Shown here piece by piece: positions 1-5,976 of a DNA stretch of 9,699 nucleotides (its first letter is position 1; each line of letters starts with the position of its first letter). This stretch comes from an uncultured beta proteobacterium. GTDB taxonomy: Bacteria > Pseudomonadota > Gammaproteobacteria > Burkholderiales > Rhodocyclaceae. The notes beneath the pieces are model-generated. The model ran no database searches. It worked only from the letters and a program-made list of their open reading frames with translations, and had not been told where the DNA came from. A program made the position numbers and the translations under genes. The stretch is from assembly GCA_903917505.1 (NCBI GenBank), contig CAIXAY010000022.1, positions 1 to 9,699 on the forward strand, read 5' to 3'.

Positions 1-1365
1 ATGGTAGTAGGTCGAGATGTGATAGTAGAGCTCGACCGCCGTCTCGGGCATGCGGAACGCCGGGATGCCGGCGTTATCCAGCAAGTTGCGCGCCTCGAGC
101 ACCTGCTCCTCGCCCATCCAGCAGGCGAGGATAGGCTTGTTGGTCTGCTCGCTGACCTCGATCACCGCCTGCGCGACTTCCATCGGCTGCGTCGTGGCTT
201 GCGGCGTCAGCATGACCAGGATGCCGTCTACGCCTTCGTCCTGCGAGACGGCGAGGATCGCCTCGCGGTAGCGCGCCGGCGTCGCGTCGTCGACGATGTC
301 GATCGGATTGTTCGGCGACCAGCCGGCAGGCATCGTCGCGTTGAGCGTCTTGATCGTCGCCGGCGACAGTTCGGCGAGCGGGATCCTCATGTCGCCGGCG
401 CGGTCGGCGGCCATCGCGCCGGGTCCGCCGCCGTTGCCGATGATCGCCAGGCGCTTGCCGAGCGGGCAGAATTTCGAGGTCAGGGCCTTGGACGCGTAGA
501 ACAGCTGGCCGACGTTCATCACGCGCACGACGCCGGCGCGGCGCACCGCGGCGTCGAAGACGCTGTCGGAGCCGGCGGCCATGCCGGAATGGGCCTTGAC
601 CGCGGCCGAGCCGGCGGCGTGGCGGCCGGCCTTGAGCAGGATGATCGGCTTGATGCGCGCCACCGAGCGCAGCGCGCTCATGAAGCGCCGCGCGTTGCGG
701 ATGGCTTCGACGTAGAGCAGGATGTAATGCGTGCGGTTGTCGCAGACGAGGTAATCGAGGACTTCGCCGAAATCGACGTCGGCGGTGCTGCCCAGCGATA
801 TGACGCTGGAGAAACCGACCTGATTGCTTTTCGCCCAGTCGAGCACGGCCGAGCACATCGCGCCCGATTGCGATACGAGCGCCAGGTGGCCGACGTTGGC
901 GCTGACGCGCGCGAAGGTCGCGTTGAGGCCGAGTTCCGGCCGGATGATCCCGAGGCAGTTCGGCCCGAGCACGCGCATGCCGTGGCGGCGGGCGATTTCC
1001 AGCACCTTGCGTTCGAGCGCGGCGCCGGAATGGCCGGCCTCGGAGAATCCGGGCGTGACGATGACGAGGTTCTTGATGCCGCCGCGGCCGCACTGCTCGA
1101 CCATTTCGGCGACGGTCTGCGCGCGCGTGGCGATGATCGCCAGATCGATGCGCCCGGCGATTTCCTCGATCGAGTGGTAGGCCTTGACGCCCTGGACGCT
1201 CTCGTGCTTCGGGTTGACCGGATAAAGCGAGCCCTTGTAGCCCGACTCGAGGATGTTCTTGAAAAGAATCTGGCCGACCGAGTTCTCGCGCTCCGAAGCG
1301 CCGATGACGGCGAGCGATTTGGGTTCAAAAAGAGGGGTCAGATAGTGTTGTTCGAGCATCGACAT
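1..1365 (-). CDS. NDP-forming acyl-CoA synthetase (acetate-CoA ligase family), 3' end outside window
   Basis: The first 455 codons of an ADP/NDP-forming acyl-CoA synthetase, which interconverts an acyl-CoA plus NDP and phosphate with a free acid, CoA and NTP in the cytoplasm. I translated the strand base by base and it is open without a break to the window edge. An N-terminal CoA-binding Rossmann segment (LAVIGASERE, residues 18-27) is followed by LGPNCLGI (133-140) and VSQSGAMCS (164-172) of the succinyl-CoA-ligase-like domains. His259 in AHSGMAAGSD aligns with the phosphohistidine of this family. GNGGGPGAMAADRAGD lies at 310-325. Full-length relatives are about 700-900 residues, with an ATP-grasp domain and sometimes a C-terminal GNAT acetyltransferase; whether those follow cannot be seen. 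ATG at 1365 is chosen because AAAGG lies 5 nt upstream; ATG at 1359 is possible. It lies 68 bp downstream of mnmH on the same strand. Confidence 0.9.
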   Translation of the reverse strand, partial: MSMLEQHYLTPLFEPKSLAVIGASERENSVGQILFKNILESGYKGSLYPVNPKHESVQGVKAYHSIEEIAGRIDLAIIATRAQTVAEMVEQCGRGGIKNLVIVTPGFSEAGHSGAALERKVLEIARRHGMRVLGPNCLGIIRPELGLNATFARVSANVGHLALVSQSGAMCSAVLDWAKSNQVGFSSVISLGSTADVDFGEVLDYLVCDNRTHYILLYVEAIRNARRFMSALRSVARIKPIILLKAGRHAAGSAAVKAHSGMAAGSDSVFDAAVRRAGVVRVMNVGQLFYASKALTSKFCPLGKRLAIIGNGGGPGAMAADRAGDMRIPLAELSPATIKTLNATMPAGWSPNNPIDIVDDATPARYREAILAVSQDEGVDGILVMLTPQATTQPMEVAQAVIEVSEQTNKPILACWMGEEQVLEARNLLDNAGIPAFRMPETAVELYYHISTYYH

Positions 1366-1370
1366 TCACG

Positions 1371-1375
1371 CCTTT
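1371..1375 (-). promoter_or_regulatory. Ribosome binding site of the acyl-CoA synthetase gene
   Basis: AAAGG on the minus strand lies 5 nt before ATG 1365 and 11 nt before the in-frame ATG 1359. It supports a start at one of these two codons and gives the gene its own initiation signal rather than coupling to mnmH. Confidence 0.5.
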
Positions 1376-1433
1376 ATTTATCTTTGATTATCCGTCCATG
1401 CCTTCAAGCTAGCACAGAATTCCCCGCCTGTCT

Positions 1434-2537
1434 TCAGGGTGTTCTTTCGTCGGCGGGCGCTGCGCCCGCGGCGGCCGCGCGCTCGGCGATCTTTCCGGCC
1501 AGCGCGGCGATGCCGGCCGCCGAGAGATCGTCGGTGCTGAAGGTCTGAGGCAGGGCCAGGCCTGAAAAATTGCGCTGCTGCGATCGGTGGTAGAGCGGAT
1601 CGTAATGCAGCTCGAGAAGTTCGCCGACCAGTTCGCGCCAGGCCGCGCTGCGGGCGTAGCCCTGCCAGCGCTCTATCGTCTCGCGGCTTTGCAGATGCCG
1701 CAGTTCGTCGAGCCGCGTATTGAGCCATTCGGGGGCGTTCACGAAGTAATCGTAATCGCGCAGCAGGAATTCGACGCGCGCCGCGAAACTCGCCTCGATG
1801 TTGATGCAGTCACCGGCGCGCAGGGTTTCGAGCAGCGCGTTGGGCAGCTGGATGCTGCCGATCTTGCGGCTCTCGGCCTCGACATAGACCGGGCGCGCCG
1901 GGTCGAGCGCCTGCAGCGCGACGCAGAGGCGCGTCTCGAACATGCGCTGCGAAGGTTGTGCCTCGCCGGGCAGAACGCCGAGCACCGAGCCCTTGTGACA
2001 CGCCAGTTCCTCGAGGTCGAGCACCTGCTCGCCGCGCTGCGCGGCCGCCTGCAGGAGCCGGCTCTTGCCGCTGCCGGTGGCGCCGCAGACGACATTGAAA
2101 TGCAGTTGGCGCGGCAATTGTTCGAGACTCTCGATGACCTGCTGGCGGTAATTCTTGTAGCCGCCCTCGAGTTGCTGCGCGTCCCAGCCGACGCGCCGGA
2201 ACACATGGGTCATCGCCCCGCTGCGCTGGCCGCCGCGCCAGCAGACGATCAGCGGCCGCCAGGCCTTGGGTCGGTCCTGAAAGCGCTGCCGCAGATGGCG
2301 GGCGATGTTTTCGGCGACGTAGGCGGCGCCGATCTTCTTCGCCGCGAAGGGCGAGGACTGGACGTAGAGCGTGCCGACCTCGACGCGCTGCGCGTCGTCG
2401 AGCACCGGGCAATTGATCGCGCCGGGAATGTGGTCGTCGGCGAACTCGGCCGGCGTACGCACGTCGATGATTTCATCGAAGTGGCGATAGTCCGCAAGTT
2501 GCGTGATCTTAACGATGCCATGTCTCATCGCCGTCAT
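1434..2537 (-). CDS. mnmH: tRNA 2-selenouridine synthase (SelU/MnmH)
   Basis: MnmH replaces the sulfur of 2-thiouridine at the wobble position (U34) of Lys, Glu and Gln tRNAs with selenium, via a geranylated intermediate, using selenophosphate. The 367-residue product matches the family length (E. coli about 364). The N-terminal rhodanese domain (about 12-130) has DVRTPAEF (25-32) and the catalytic loop CWRGGQRSG, with Cys99 the expected active-site cysteine. The C-terminal half has a P-loop, GATGSGKS (152-159), typical of this family. The start at 2537 overlaps the tesA stop as ATGA (2534-2537), so translation is probably coupled to tesA; no Shine-Dalgarno stands before it. An in-frame ATG at 2528 would remove only three residues. 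Its presence implies selenophosphate synthase (SelD) elsewhere in the genome. Identification is firm; the order of the two domains and both motifs agree. Confidence 0.95.
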   Translation of the reverse strand: MTAMRHGIVKITQLADYRHFDEIIDVRTPAEFADDHIPGAINCPVLDDAQRVEVGTLYVQSSPFAAKKIGAAYVAENIARHLRQRFQDRPKAWRPLIVCWRGGQRSGAMTHVFRRVGWDAQQLEGGYKNYRQQVIESLEQLPRQLHFNVVCGATGSGKSRLLQAAAQRGEQVLDLEELACHKGSVLGVLPGEAQPSQRMFETRLCVALQALDPARPVYVEAESRKIGSIQLPNALLETLRAGDCINIEASFAARVEFLLRDYDYFVNAPEWLNTRLDELRHLQSRETIERWQGYARSAAWRELVGELLELHYDPLYHRSQQRNFSGLALPQTFSTDDLSAAGIAALAGKIAERAAAAGAAPADERTP

Positions 2538-3184
2538 TTTAGCAGCGGCGCGAGGCCCTGCCAGACGTTGTCGAGGAGAAGCGGCTGCGCTGTGGCCGTC
2601 GGGTGCAGGTTGTCGGCCTGAAACAACTCGGGGCGGGTGGCGATGCCGTCGAGCAGAAAGTCGACGAGCGCCGCTTTGCGCGCCCTGGCCACTTCGCCAT
2701 AGAGTTGCTGGAATTGCGTCGCGTAAGCCCCGTAGTTGGGCGGCAGCCGCATGCCGACGATCAGCACCCTGGCCTTCGCGCCTTGCGCCCTGGCGGTCAT
2801 CGCCGCAAGGTTGTCACGCACGCCGGCGAGCGGCAGTCCGCGCAGGCCGTCGTTGCTGCCTAGGGCAATGATTACGATGTGCGGCGCGTATCTGGCCAGC
2901 GCCGCGTCGAGGCGCGTTCGTCCGCCGCTGGTGGTTTCTCCCGAGATGCTGGCGTTGACGACGGTATAATCGAGCCTCTTCTCATCCAGGCGCGTGGCCA
3001 GCAGGGACGGCCAGGCGGCTTCCCGGGCGATGCCGTAGCCGGCCGAGAGCGAATCGCCGAACACCAGGATGGTGTTGCTTGTCTTCGCCGCCTGCGCTGC
3101 CGGGGCAGGCAGGGCCAGCGCGAGAAGCAGGCAGGCGGTCGCTGAGAAAATCGCTGAAAATCGGAGTGTGAGTGCGCGAAACAT
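2534..3184 (-). CDS. tesA: TesA-like SGNH hydrolase: lysophospholipase / acyl-CoA thioesterase / arylesterase
   Basis: A 216-residue exported SGNH-fold esterase. Residues 1-33 form a signal peptide: a basic N-terminus, a hydrophobic core (SATACLLLALAL), and a likely cut after AQA near residue 33, so the mature enzyme is periplasmic. The SGNH blocks are all present: GDSLS with nucleophile Ser45, a Gly at SGETTSGG (Gly82), GSND with Asn111, and DNLHP with Asp191 and His194 completing the triad. Relatives hydrolyse lysophospholipids, acyl-CoAs and aryl esters; which substrate matters here is not shown. The frame stays open upstream to 3505, but that extension is antisense to ybbA and lacks any family similarity, so ATG 3184, directly before the signal peptide, is the start. 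It is divergent from ybbA, with overlapping start codons, and overlaps mnmH by 4 bp. Confidence 0.93.
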   Translation of the reverse strand: MFRALTLRFSAIFSATACLLLALALPAPAAQAAKTSNTILVFGDSLSAGYGIAREAAWPSLLATRLDEKRLDYTVVNASISGETTSGGRTRLDAALARYAPHIVIIALGSNDGLRGLPLAGVRDNLAAMTARAQGAKARVLIVGMRLPPNYGAYATQFQQLYGEVARARKAALVDFLLDGIATRPELFQADNLHPTATAQPLLLDNVWQGLAPLLK

Positions 3185-3185
3185 G
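3182..3185. other. Overlapping divergent start codons of tesA and ybbA (CATG)
   Basis: The palindrome CATG supplies ATG on the plus strand (3183-3185, ybbA) and ATG on the minus strand (3184-3182, tesA). Each gene's ribosome binding site and any nearby promoter must therefore lie within the coding sequence of the other. No good Shine-Dalgarno is seen for either; a GGAG at 3163-3166 is 16 nt from the ybbA ATG. Confidence 0.8.
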
Positions 3186-3869
3186 AGTGCGGCAACCCTG
3201 AAATTGGTCGAAGTCAATGGCTTGAGCAAGCGCGTCGATAACGGCGGCGTGCCCTTGACCATTCTGCACGAGAACTCGTTCGCCGTCGCGGCAGGCGAAA
3301 CGGTGGCCATCGTCGGCGCCTCTGGTTCGGGCAAGTCGACCCTGCTCGGCCTGCTGGCCGGCCTCGATCTGCCGAGCAGCGGGTCGGTGACCCTGGCCGG
3401 CCAATCGCTCGCCAGCCTCGACGAGGATGCGCGCGCCGTGCTGCGCGGCCGGCTGCTCGGCTTTGTCTTCCAGTCCTTCCAACTGCTGCCCTCGCTCAAT
3501 GCCATCGAGAACGTGATGTTGCCGCTCGAACTGGCCGGCGCCGCCGACGCCCGCGATGCAGCCGAATCCTGGCTCGTTCGCGTCGGCCTCGCGCACCGCC
3601 TGCGCCATTATCCCAAGCACCTCTCGGGCGGCGAACAGCAGCGCGTCGCGCTGGCCCGCGCCTTCGCGCCCAAGCCGCGGCTGGTGCTCGCCGACGAACC
3701 GACCGGCAACCTCGATGCCACGACCGGCCATCAGGTCATCGAACTGATGTTCGCCATCAACGCCGAGAGCGGCACCACCCTGATCGTCGTCACCCACGAC
3801 GAAGAGATCGCCGCCCGTTGCCACCGCCGCCTGCGCATGCATGCCGGTGGCATCGCAGAGGTCGGCTAG
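3183..3869 (+). CDS. ybbA: YbbA-type ABC transporter ATP-binding protein (LolD/MacB-like family)
   Basis: A 228-residue ABC ATPase, the same length as E. coli YbbA. All nucleotide-binding motifs are intact: Walker [10 protein letters not shown] (45-53), Q-loop Gln97 in FVFQSF, signature LSGGEQQ (147-153), Walker B LVLADEP with Asp171-Glu172, DEPTGNLD, and switch His205 in VTHDE. This subfamily includes LolD, MacB and FtsE; the sequence style and the divergent tesA neighbour favour YbbA over LolD. YbbA normally energises YbbP, a large FtsX-like permease encoded immediately downstream, but no permease gene follows here: the next gene, after 113 bp, is an unrelated HDOD protein. ATG 3183 fits the family N-terminus; an in-frame GTG at 3168 would add five residues but has GGAG almost touching it. 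LolD function remains the main alternative. Confidence 0.9.
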   Translation: MSAATLKLVEVNGLSKRVDNGGVPLTILHENSFAVAAGETVAIVGASGSGKSTLLGLLAGLDLPSSGSVTLAGQSLASLDEDARAVLRGRLLGFVFQSFQLLPSLNAIENVMLPLELAGAADARDAAESWLVRVGLAHRLRHYPKHLSGGEQQRVALARAFAPKPRLVLADEPTGNLDATTGHQVIELMFAINAESGTTLIVVTHDEEIAARCHRRLRMHAGGIAEVG

Positions 3870-3870
3870 C

Positions 3871-3900
3871 GGCCGGCGCGATCCCGCCGCGAGGCCGGCC
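3871..3900 (+). terminator. GC-rich hairpin after ybbA, possible terminator
   Basis: GGCCGGC at 3871-3877 pairs with GCCGGCC at 3894-3900, a 7-bp stem that may extend slightly through GCG/CGC in the loop. It begins just after the ybbA stop codon. No run of T follows, so it is a weak candidate for an intrinsic terminator and could be chance in GC-rich DNA. Confidence 0.3.
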
Positions 3901-3905
3901 AGCCT

Positions 3906-3934
3906 TTGCGTCCGGCGGTGGCATGCAATAAACT
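3906..3934 (+). promoter_or_regulatory. Possible sigma-70-type promoter for the HDOD gene
   Basis: TTGCGT (3906-3911) and TAAACT (3929-3934) are separated by 17 bp, 48 bp before the HDOD start. The matches to consensus are only partial (3 of 6 and 4 of 6). The region 3921-3935 is locally richer in A and T than its surroundings, which gives some support. Confidence 0.28.
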
Positions 3935-3968
3935 GAGCGTACGAAATCCGCAATCAGCGAAAGTCGAA

Positions 3969-3974
3969 AAGAGG
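3969..3974 (+). promoter_or_regulatory. Ribosome binding site of the HDOD-GAF gene
   Basis: AAGAGG, 8 nt before ATG 3983, is the best-placed Shine-Dalgarno in the left half of the window and fixes the start of the HDOD protein. Confidence 0.65.
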
Positions 3975-3982
3975 TTTGGTTA

Positions 3983-5437
3983 ATGGAAGTCGACAAGCAA
4001 TCGACCATCGCCCGGCTGCTCGAGCGCATGGACAGCAGCCCAGGCTTCGCCGGCCTGGGGGCGTCGATTCAGACGATCAGCGCGCTCAGCGAGGACAGCG
4101 ACGGCGATACGCGGAAAATCACCGCCGCCATCCTGCGCGATGCGGCGCTCACCTCCAAACTCCTGCGCATTTCCAATTCGAGCCGCAATGCCCGCGGCGG
4201 CCGCAATGTGTCGACGATCGATCAGGCCCTTATGGTGCTCGGCATCAACACCGTGAAATCGGTCGCCCTGTCGCTGGCGCTGCTCGGCTCGCTGTCGCAC
4301 AAGCCGCAATCCAACCTGTTGCATGCCGAGATTGTCGCCGCCTACTTTTGCGGCATGCTGGCCTGCGAGCTCACCCGCCTCTACGCGCCGCGCTTTTCCA
4401 CCCAGGAAGCGCAGGTTTGCGGGCTGATGCAGAATCTCGGGCGGATGATGGCGACCTACTATCTGTACGAGGACATCGAGCGCGCCCGCGTGCTTGCCGC
4501 CGAAAAGAACATTTCCGAAGACGACGCGGCGACACAGACCCTGGGCGTGAACTTCGAGCAGATCGGCGCGGCGATCGCGCGCCATTGGTGCCTGCCGGAC
4601 GTGCTGCTCAACAGCCTGGCGCCGGAAATCGGCAAGGTTCCGCCGCGCGCCGCCGGCAATGCCCTGGCCTGGAACCAGATCAATTCCTCGTTTTGCCGCC
4701 GCGTCACCGACGCCTTGTTCCGCCTGGGCCAGAACCGCGAGAAAATCGAGTTGGCCAACGAAATCGAATTCTTCCGCACCGCGCTGCGCTTGAAGGAAAG
4801 CGAGGTCATGGAACTGATCGAGCGCTGTCTCGCCGAGACCGACGCGCTGCTCGCCGAGATGTCGTTTCCGAGCAACGTGGGCCAGGCCCGCGCGCTGCTG
4901 CGCAAGGCGTCCGAGCGCGTTCTCGACCTGCTTTCATCGGAAGACCGCCTGACCAAGGACAGCGAAAGCCTGGGCGGACGCAAGCCGGTCGAGGTAATTT
5001 ACCAGGTGCTGCGCCTCATCCACGACAAGTATGAATTCGACCACACGCTGATCTGCCTGCCCGACAGCGGTTCCGGGCTGGTCGCCGTGGCCGGGGTTGG
5101 CAAGAATGCCAGCCAGGTCACCGCGAAATTTCGCTGTTACGGACCCAAGCCGGACCTCTTCCGGGCGATCATGGCACGCAAGGCCGACCTGTTCATTCCC
5201 GACATCCGCCTGCCGGCTTACGTCAAGCTGGTCCCCGACTGGTACCATGAATTCGTCGGCGGCCGGTCTTTCATGATGCTCTCGCTGCTCAAGGACGAGA
5301 AACTCCTCGGCCTGATCTACGCCGACTATTGCGCACCGCATGCCAGCGCGCCGCCGGACATGGCCGAAGGAAACATGCTGGTGTGGCGCCAGCACCTGAT
5401 CGAAGCGCTGCAGTCGGGGGCCGCGAAAACCTGGTAG
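3983..5437 (+). CDS. HDOD domain protein with C-terminal GAF-like domain, probable signalling regulator
   Basis: A 484-residue soluble protein with no signal peptide or membrane segment. Residues about 12-210 resemble an HDOD domain: the helical ILRDAALTSKLLRISNSS (50-67) and the STIDQALMVLGINTVKSVAL stretch (77-96) are typical of the fold. Where an active HD phosphohydrolase would have LHDIG, this protein reads LMQNLG (148-153), so the His-Asp metal site is absent, as usual in HDOD proteins. A helical, charged linker (about 240-330) leads to a region (about 335-475) with the size and pattern of a GAF domain, including IYADY (445-449), which could bind a small ligand. HDOD proteins often act in signalling, chemotaxis, motility or cyclic-di-GMP circuits, but neither neighbour indicates which. 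It stands alone, with its own Shine-Dalgarno. The HDOD call is firm; the GAF call is by pattern. Confidence 0.85.
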   Translation: MEVDKQSTIARLLERMDSSPGFAGLGASIQTISALSEDSDGDTRKITAAILRDAALTSKLLRISNSSRNARGGRNVSTIDQALMVLGINTVKSVALSLALLGSLSHKPQSNLLHAEIVAAYFCGMLACELTRLYAPRFSTQEAQVCGLMQNLGRMMATYYLYEDIERARVLAAEKNISEDDAATQTLGVNFEQIGAAIARHWCLPDVLLNSLAPEIGKVPPRAAGNALAWNQINSSFCRRVTDALFRLGQNREKIELANEIEFFRTALRLKESEVMELIERCLAETDALLAEMSFPSNVGQARALLRKASERVLDLLSSEDRLTKDSESLGGRKPVEVIYQVLRLIHDKYEFDHTLICLPDSGSGLVAVAGVGKNASQVTAKFRCYGPKPDLFRAIMARKADLFIPDIRLPAYVKLVPDWYHEFVGGRSFMMLSLLKDEKLLGLIYADYCAPHASAPPDMAEGNMLVWRQHLIEALQSGAAKTW

Positions 5438-5442
5438 CGGCG

Positions 5443-5460
5443 GGCGCAGGCGCAGGCGCA
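5443..5460 (+). repeat. Short tandem repeat, three copies of GGCGCA
   Basis: Three exact copies of the hexamer GGCGCA lie directly after the HDOD stop codon, in the 146-bp gap before the small exported proteins. They are exact but short; replication slippage is the simple explanation. No function is evident. Confidence 0.6.
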
Positions 5461-5489
5461 ATACATTTGCTTACATTTTGGGAACGGCC

Positions 5490-5520
5490 TGAAACATCCT
5501 TTGCCCGGCACTTCGTCTAG
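5490..5520 (+). promoter_or_regulatory. Possible ECF-sigma-type promoter upstream of the small exported proteins
   Basis: TGAAAC (5490-5495) and CGTCTAG (5514-5520) resemble the -35 AAC and -10 CGTC/TCTA elements recognised by extracytoplasmic-function sigma factors. The spacer of 18 bp is a little longer than the usual 16-17. The -10 lies about 63 bp before the first start codon. No convincing sigma-70 promoter was seen in this gap. It is a hypothesis only. Confidence 0.28.
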
Positions 5521-5572
5521 ACTGTTGACATGACGCTGGTGTCGAGAAGCCGGCGTGTGCACGGTGAACGTT

Positions 5573-5576
5573 GGAG
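5573..5576 (+). promoter_or_regulatory. Ribosome binding site deciding the start of the Tyr/Pro-rich protein
   Basis: GGAG lies 7 nt before ATG 5584, which directly precedes a normal signal peptide. The in-frame upstream ATG at 5530 would add 18 charged residues before the signal peptide and has no such site, so it is not the start. Confidence 0.65.
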
Positions 5577-5583
5577 CAAGAGC

Positions 5584-5955
5584 ATGAATGCAATCAAATC
5601 GCTTAAATGGCTTGTCGCACTGCTGCTGCTGGCGGGCGCGGGGATAGGCAGCGCCTGGGCCCAGCACGGTTATTACGGCCACGGTTATTATGGCCATGGA
5701 CACTCGAGCTTCGGCGTGGTGGTCGGCGTCCCCTGGGGTCCCTGGTATTATCCGTCGCCTTACTATTACCCACCGTATTCGCCGGTGGTCGTCGAACGGC
5801 CGCCGGTCTATGTCGAGCAGGCCGCGCCGGCGCCGCAGACGGCCCAGGCCGGCTACTGGTATTACTGCGCCGCCAGCAAGGCTTACTATCCGTATGTCAA
5901 TGAATGTCCGGGCGGGTGGCAAAGGGTTGCGCCGCAACCGCCGGGCCAGCCCTGA
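5584..5955 (+). CDS. Small exported Tyr/Pro/Gly-rich protein of unknown function
   Basis: I do not recognise a characterised family. The 123-residue product has a clear signal peptide: two lysines, a hydrophobic core (WLVALLLLAGAGIG, 9-22), and a likely cut after SAWA near residue 26. The mature part begins with two copies of HGYYG, then a stretch rich in Tyr, Pro and Trp (WGPWYYPSPYYYPPYSP, 51-67), then a spacer of Ala, Pro and Gln. It ends in a distinct module (90-114) with YWYYC and YYPYVNECPGGWQ, in which Cys95 and Cys108 could form a disulfide in the periplasm. Its size, composition and export point to an envelope protein, not an enzyme. It lies 21 bp ahead of a glycine-zipper lipoprotein on the same strand, so the two are probably co-transcribed. 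The start is fixed by GGAG 7 nt upstream. Real gene: likely; function: unknown. Confidence 0.82.
   Translation: MNAIKSLKWLVALLLLAGAGIGSAWAQHGYYGHGYYGHGHSSFGVVVGVPWGPWYYPSPYYYPPYSPVVVERPPVYVEQAAPAPQTAQAGYWYYCAASKAYYPYVNECPGGWQRVAPQPPGQP
5665..5694 (+). repeat. 15-bp tandem repeat encoding HGYYG twice
   Basis: Two adjacent 15-bp units (5665-5679 and 5680-5694) differ at one base, a silent TAC/TAT change, and each encodes His-Gly-Tyr-Tyr-Gly at the mature N-terminus of the exported protein. The pattern suggests recent in-frame duplication. Confidence 0.75.
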
Positions 5956-5962
5956 TGCGCCT

Positions 5963-5968
5963 GAGGAG
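5963..5968 (+). promoter_or_regulatory. Ribosome binding site of the glycine-zipper lipoprotein
   Basis: GAGGAG, 8 nt before ATG 5977, lies in the 21-bp gap after the preceding stop codon. It is the strongest Shine-Dalgarno in the window and suggests good translation of this lipoprotein. Confidence 0.75.
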
Positions 5969-5976
5969 TTTTTGCA

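Noticed and set aside
1387..1407. Promoter for the acyl-CoA synthetase gene (TTGAAG and GATAAT on the minus strand)
   Set aside because: Both hexamers look promising, but the spacer is only 9 bp, far from the required 16-18, and no other -35 fits GATAAT. The gene may be read from the tesA-mnmH transcript.
1..1548. Long open frame of 515 codons on the plus strand
   Set aside because: It is antisense to the acyl-CoA synthetase, which has clear family motifs in the minus frame. The product is Arg/Asp/Ala-rich with no domain, as expected for a shadow frame in GC-rich DNA.
1587..2621. Open frame of 344 codons on the plus strand
   Set aside because: Antisense to mnmH, whose rhodanese and P-loop motifs are intact. 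The plus product is low-complexity and unlike any known family.
3185..3505. Upstream extension of the tesA frame by 107 codons
   Set aside because: This part is antisense to ybbA and precedes a complete signal peptide at ATG 3184. A signal peptide would not sit 107 residues inside a protein of this family.
2982..3953. Open frame of 323 codons on the minus strand over ybbA
   Set aside because: A shadow of ybbA, with no recognisable motif; ybbA has all ABC ATPase motifs on the opposite strand.
5481..5520. Sigma-E-type promoter using GGAAC at 5481-5485 with TCTAG at 5516-5520
   Set aside because: The spacing is 30 bp, about twice what sigma-E needs. The TGAAAC at 5490 is the only candidate -35 near the right distance.
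5530..5583. Upstream ATG 5530 as start of the Tyr/Pro-rich protein
   Set aside because: It would put 18 charged residues before a normal signal peptide and has no ribosome site, whereas ATG 5584 has GGAG 7 nt upstream.
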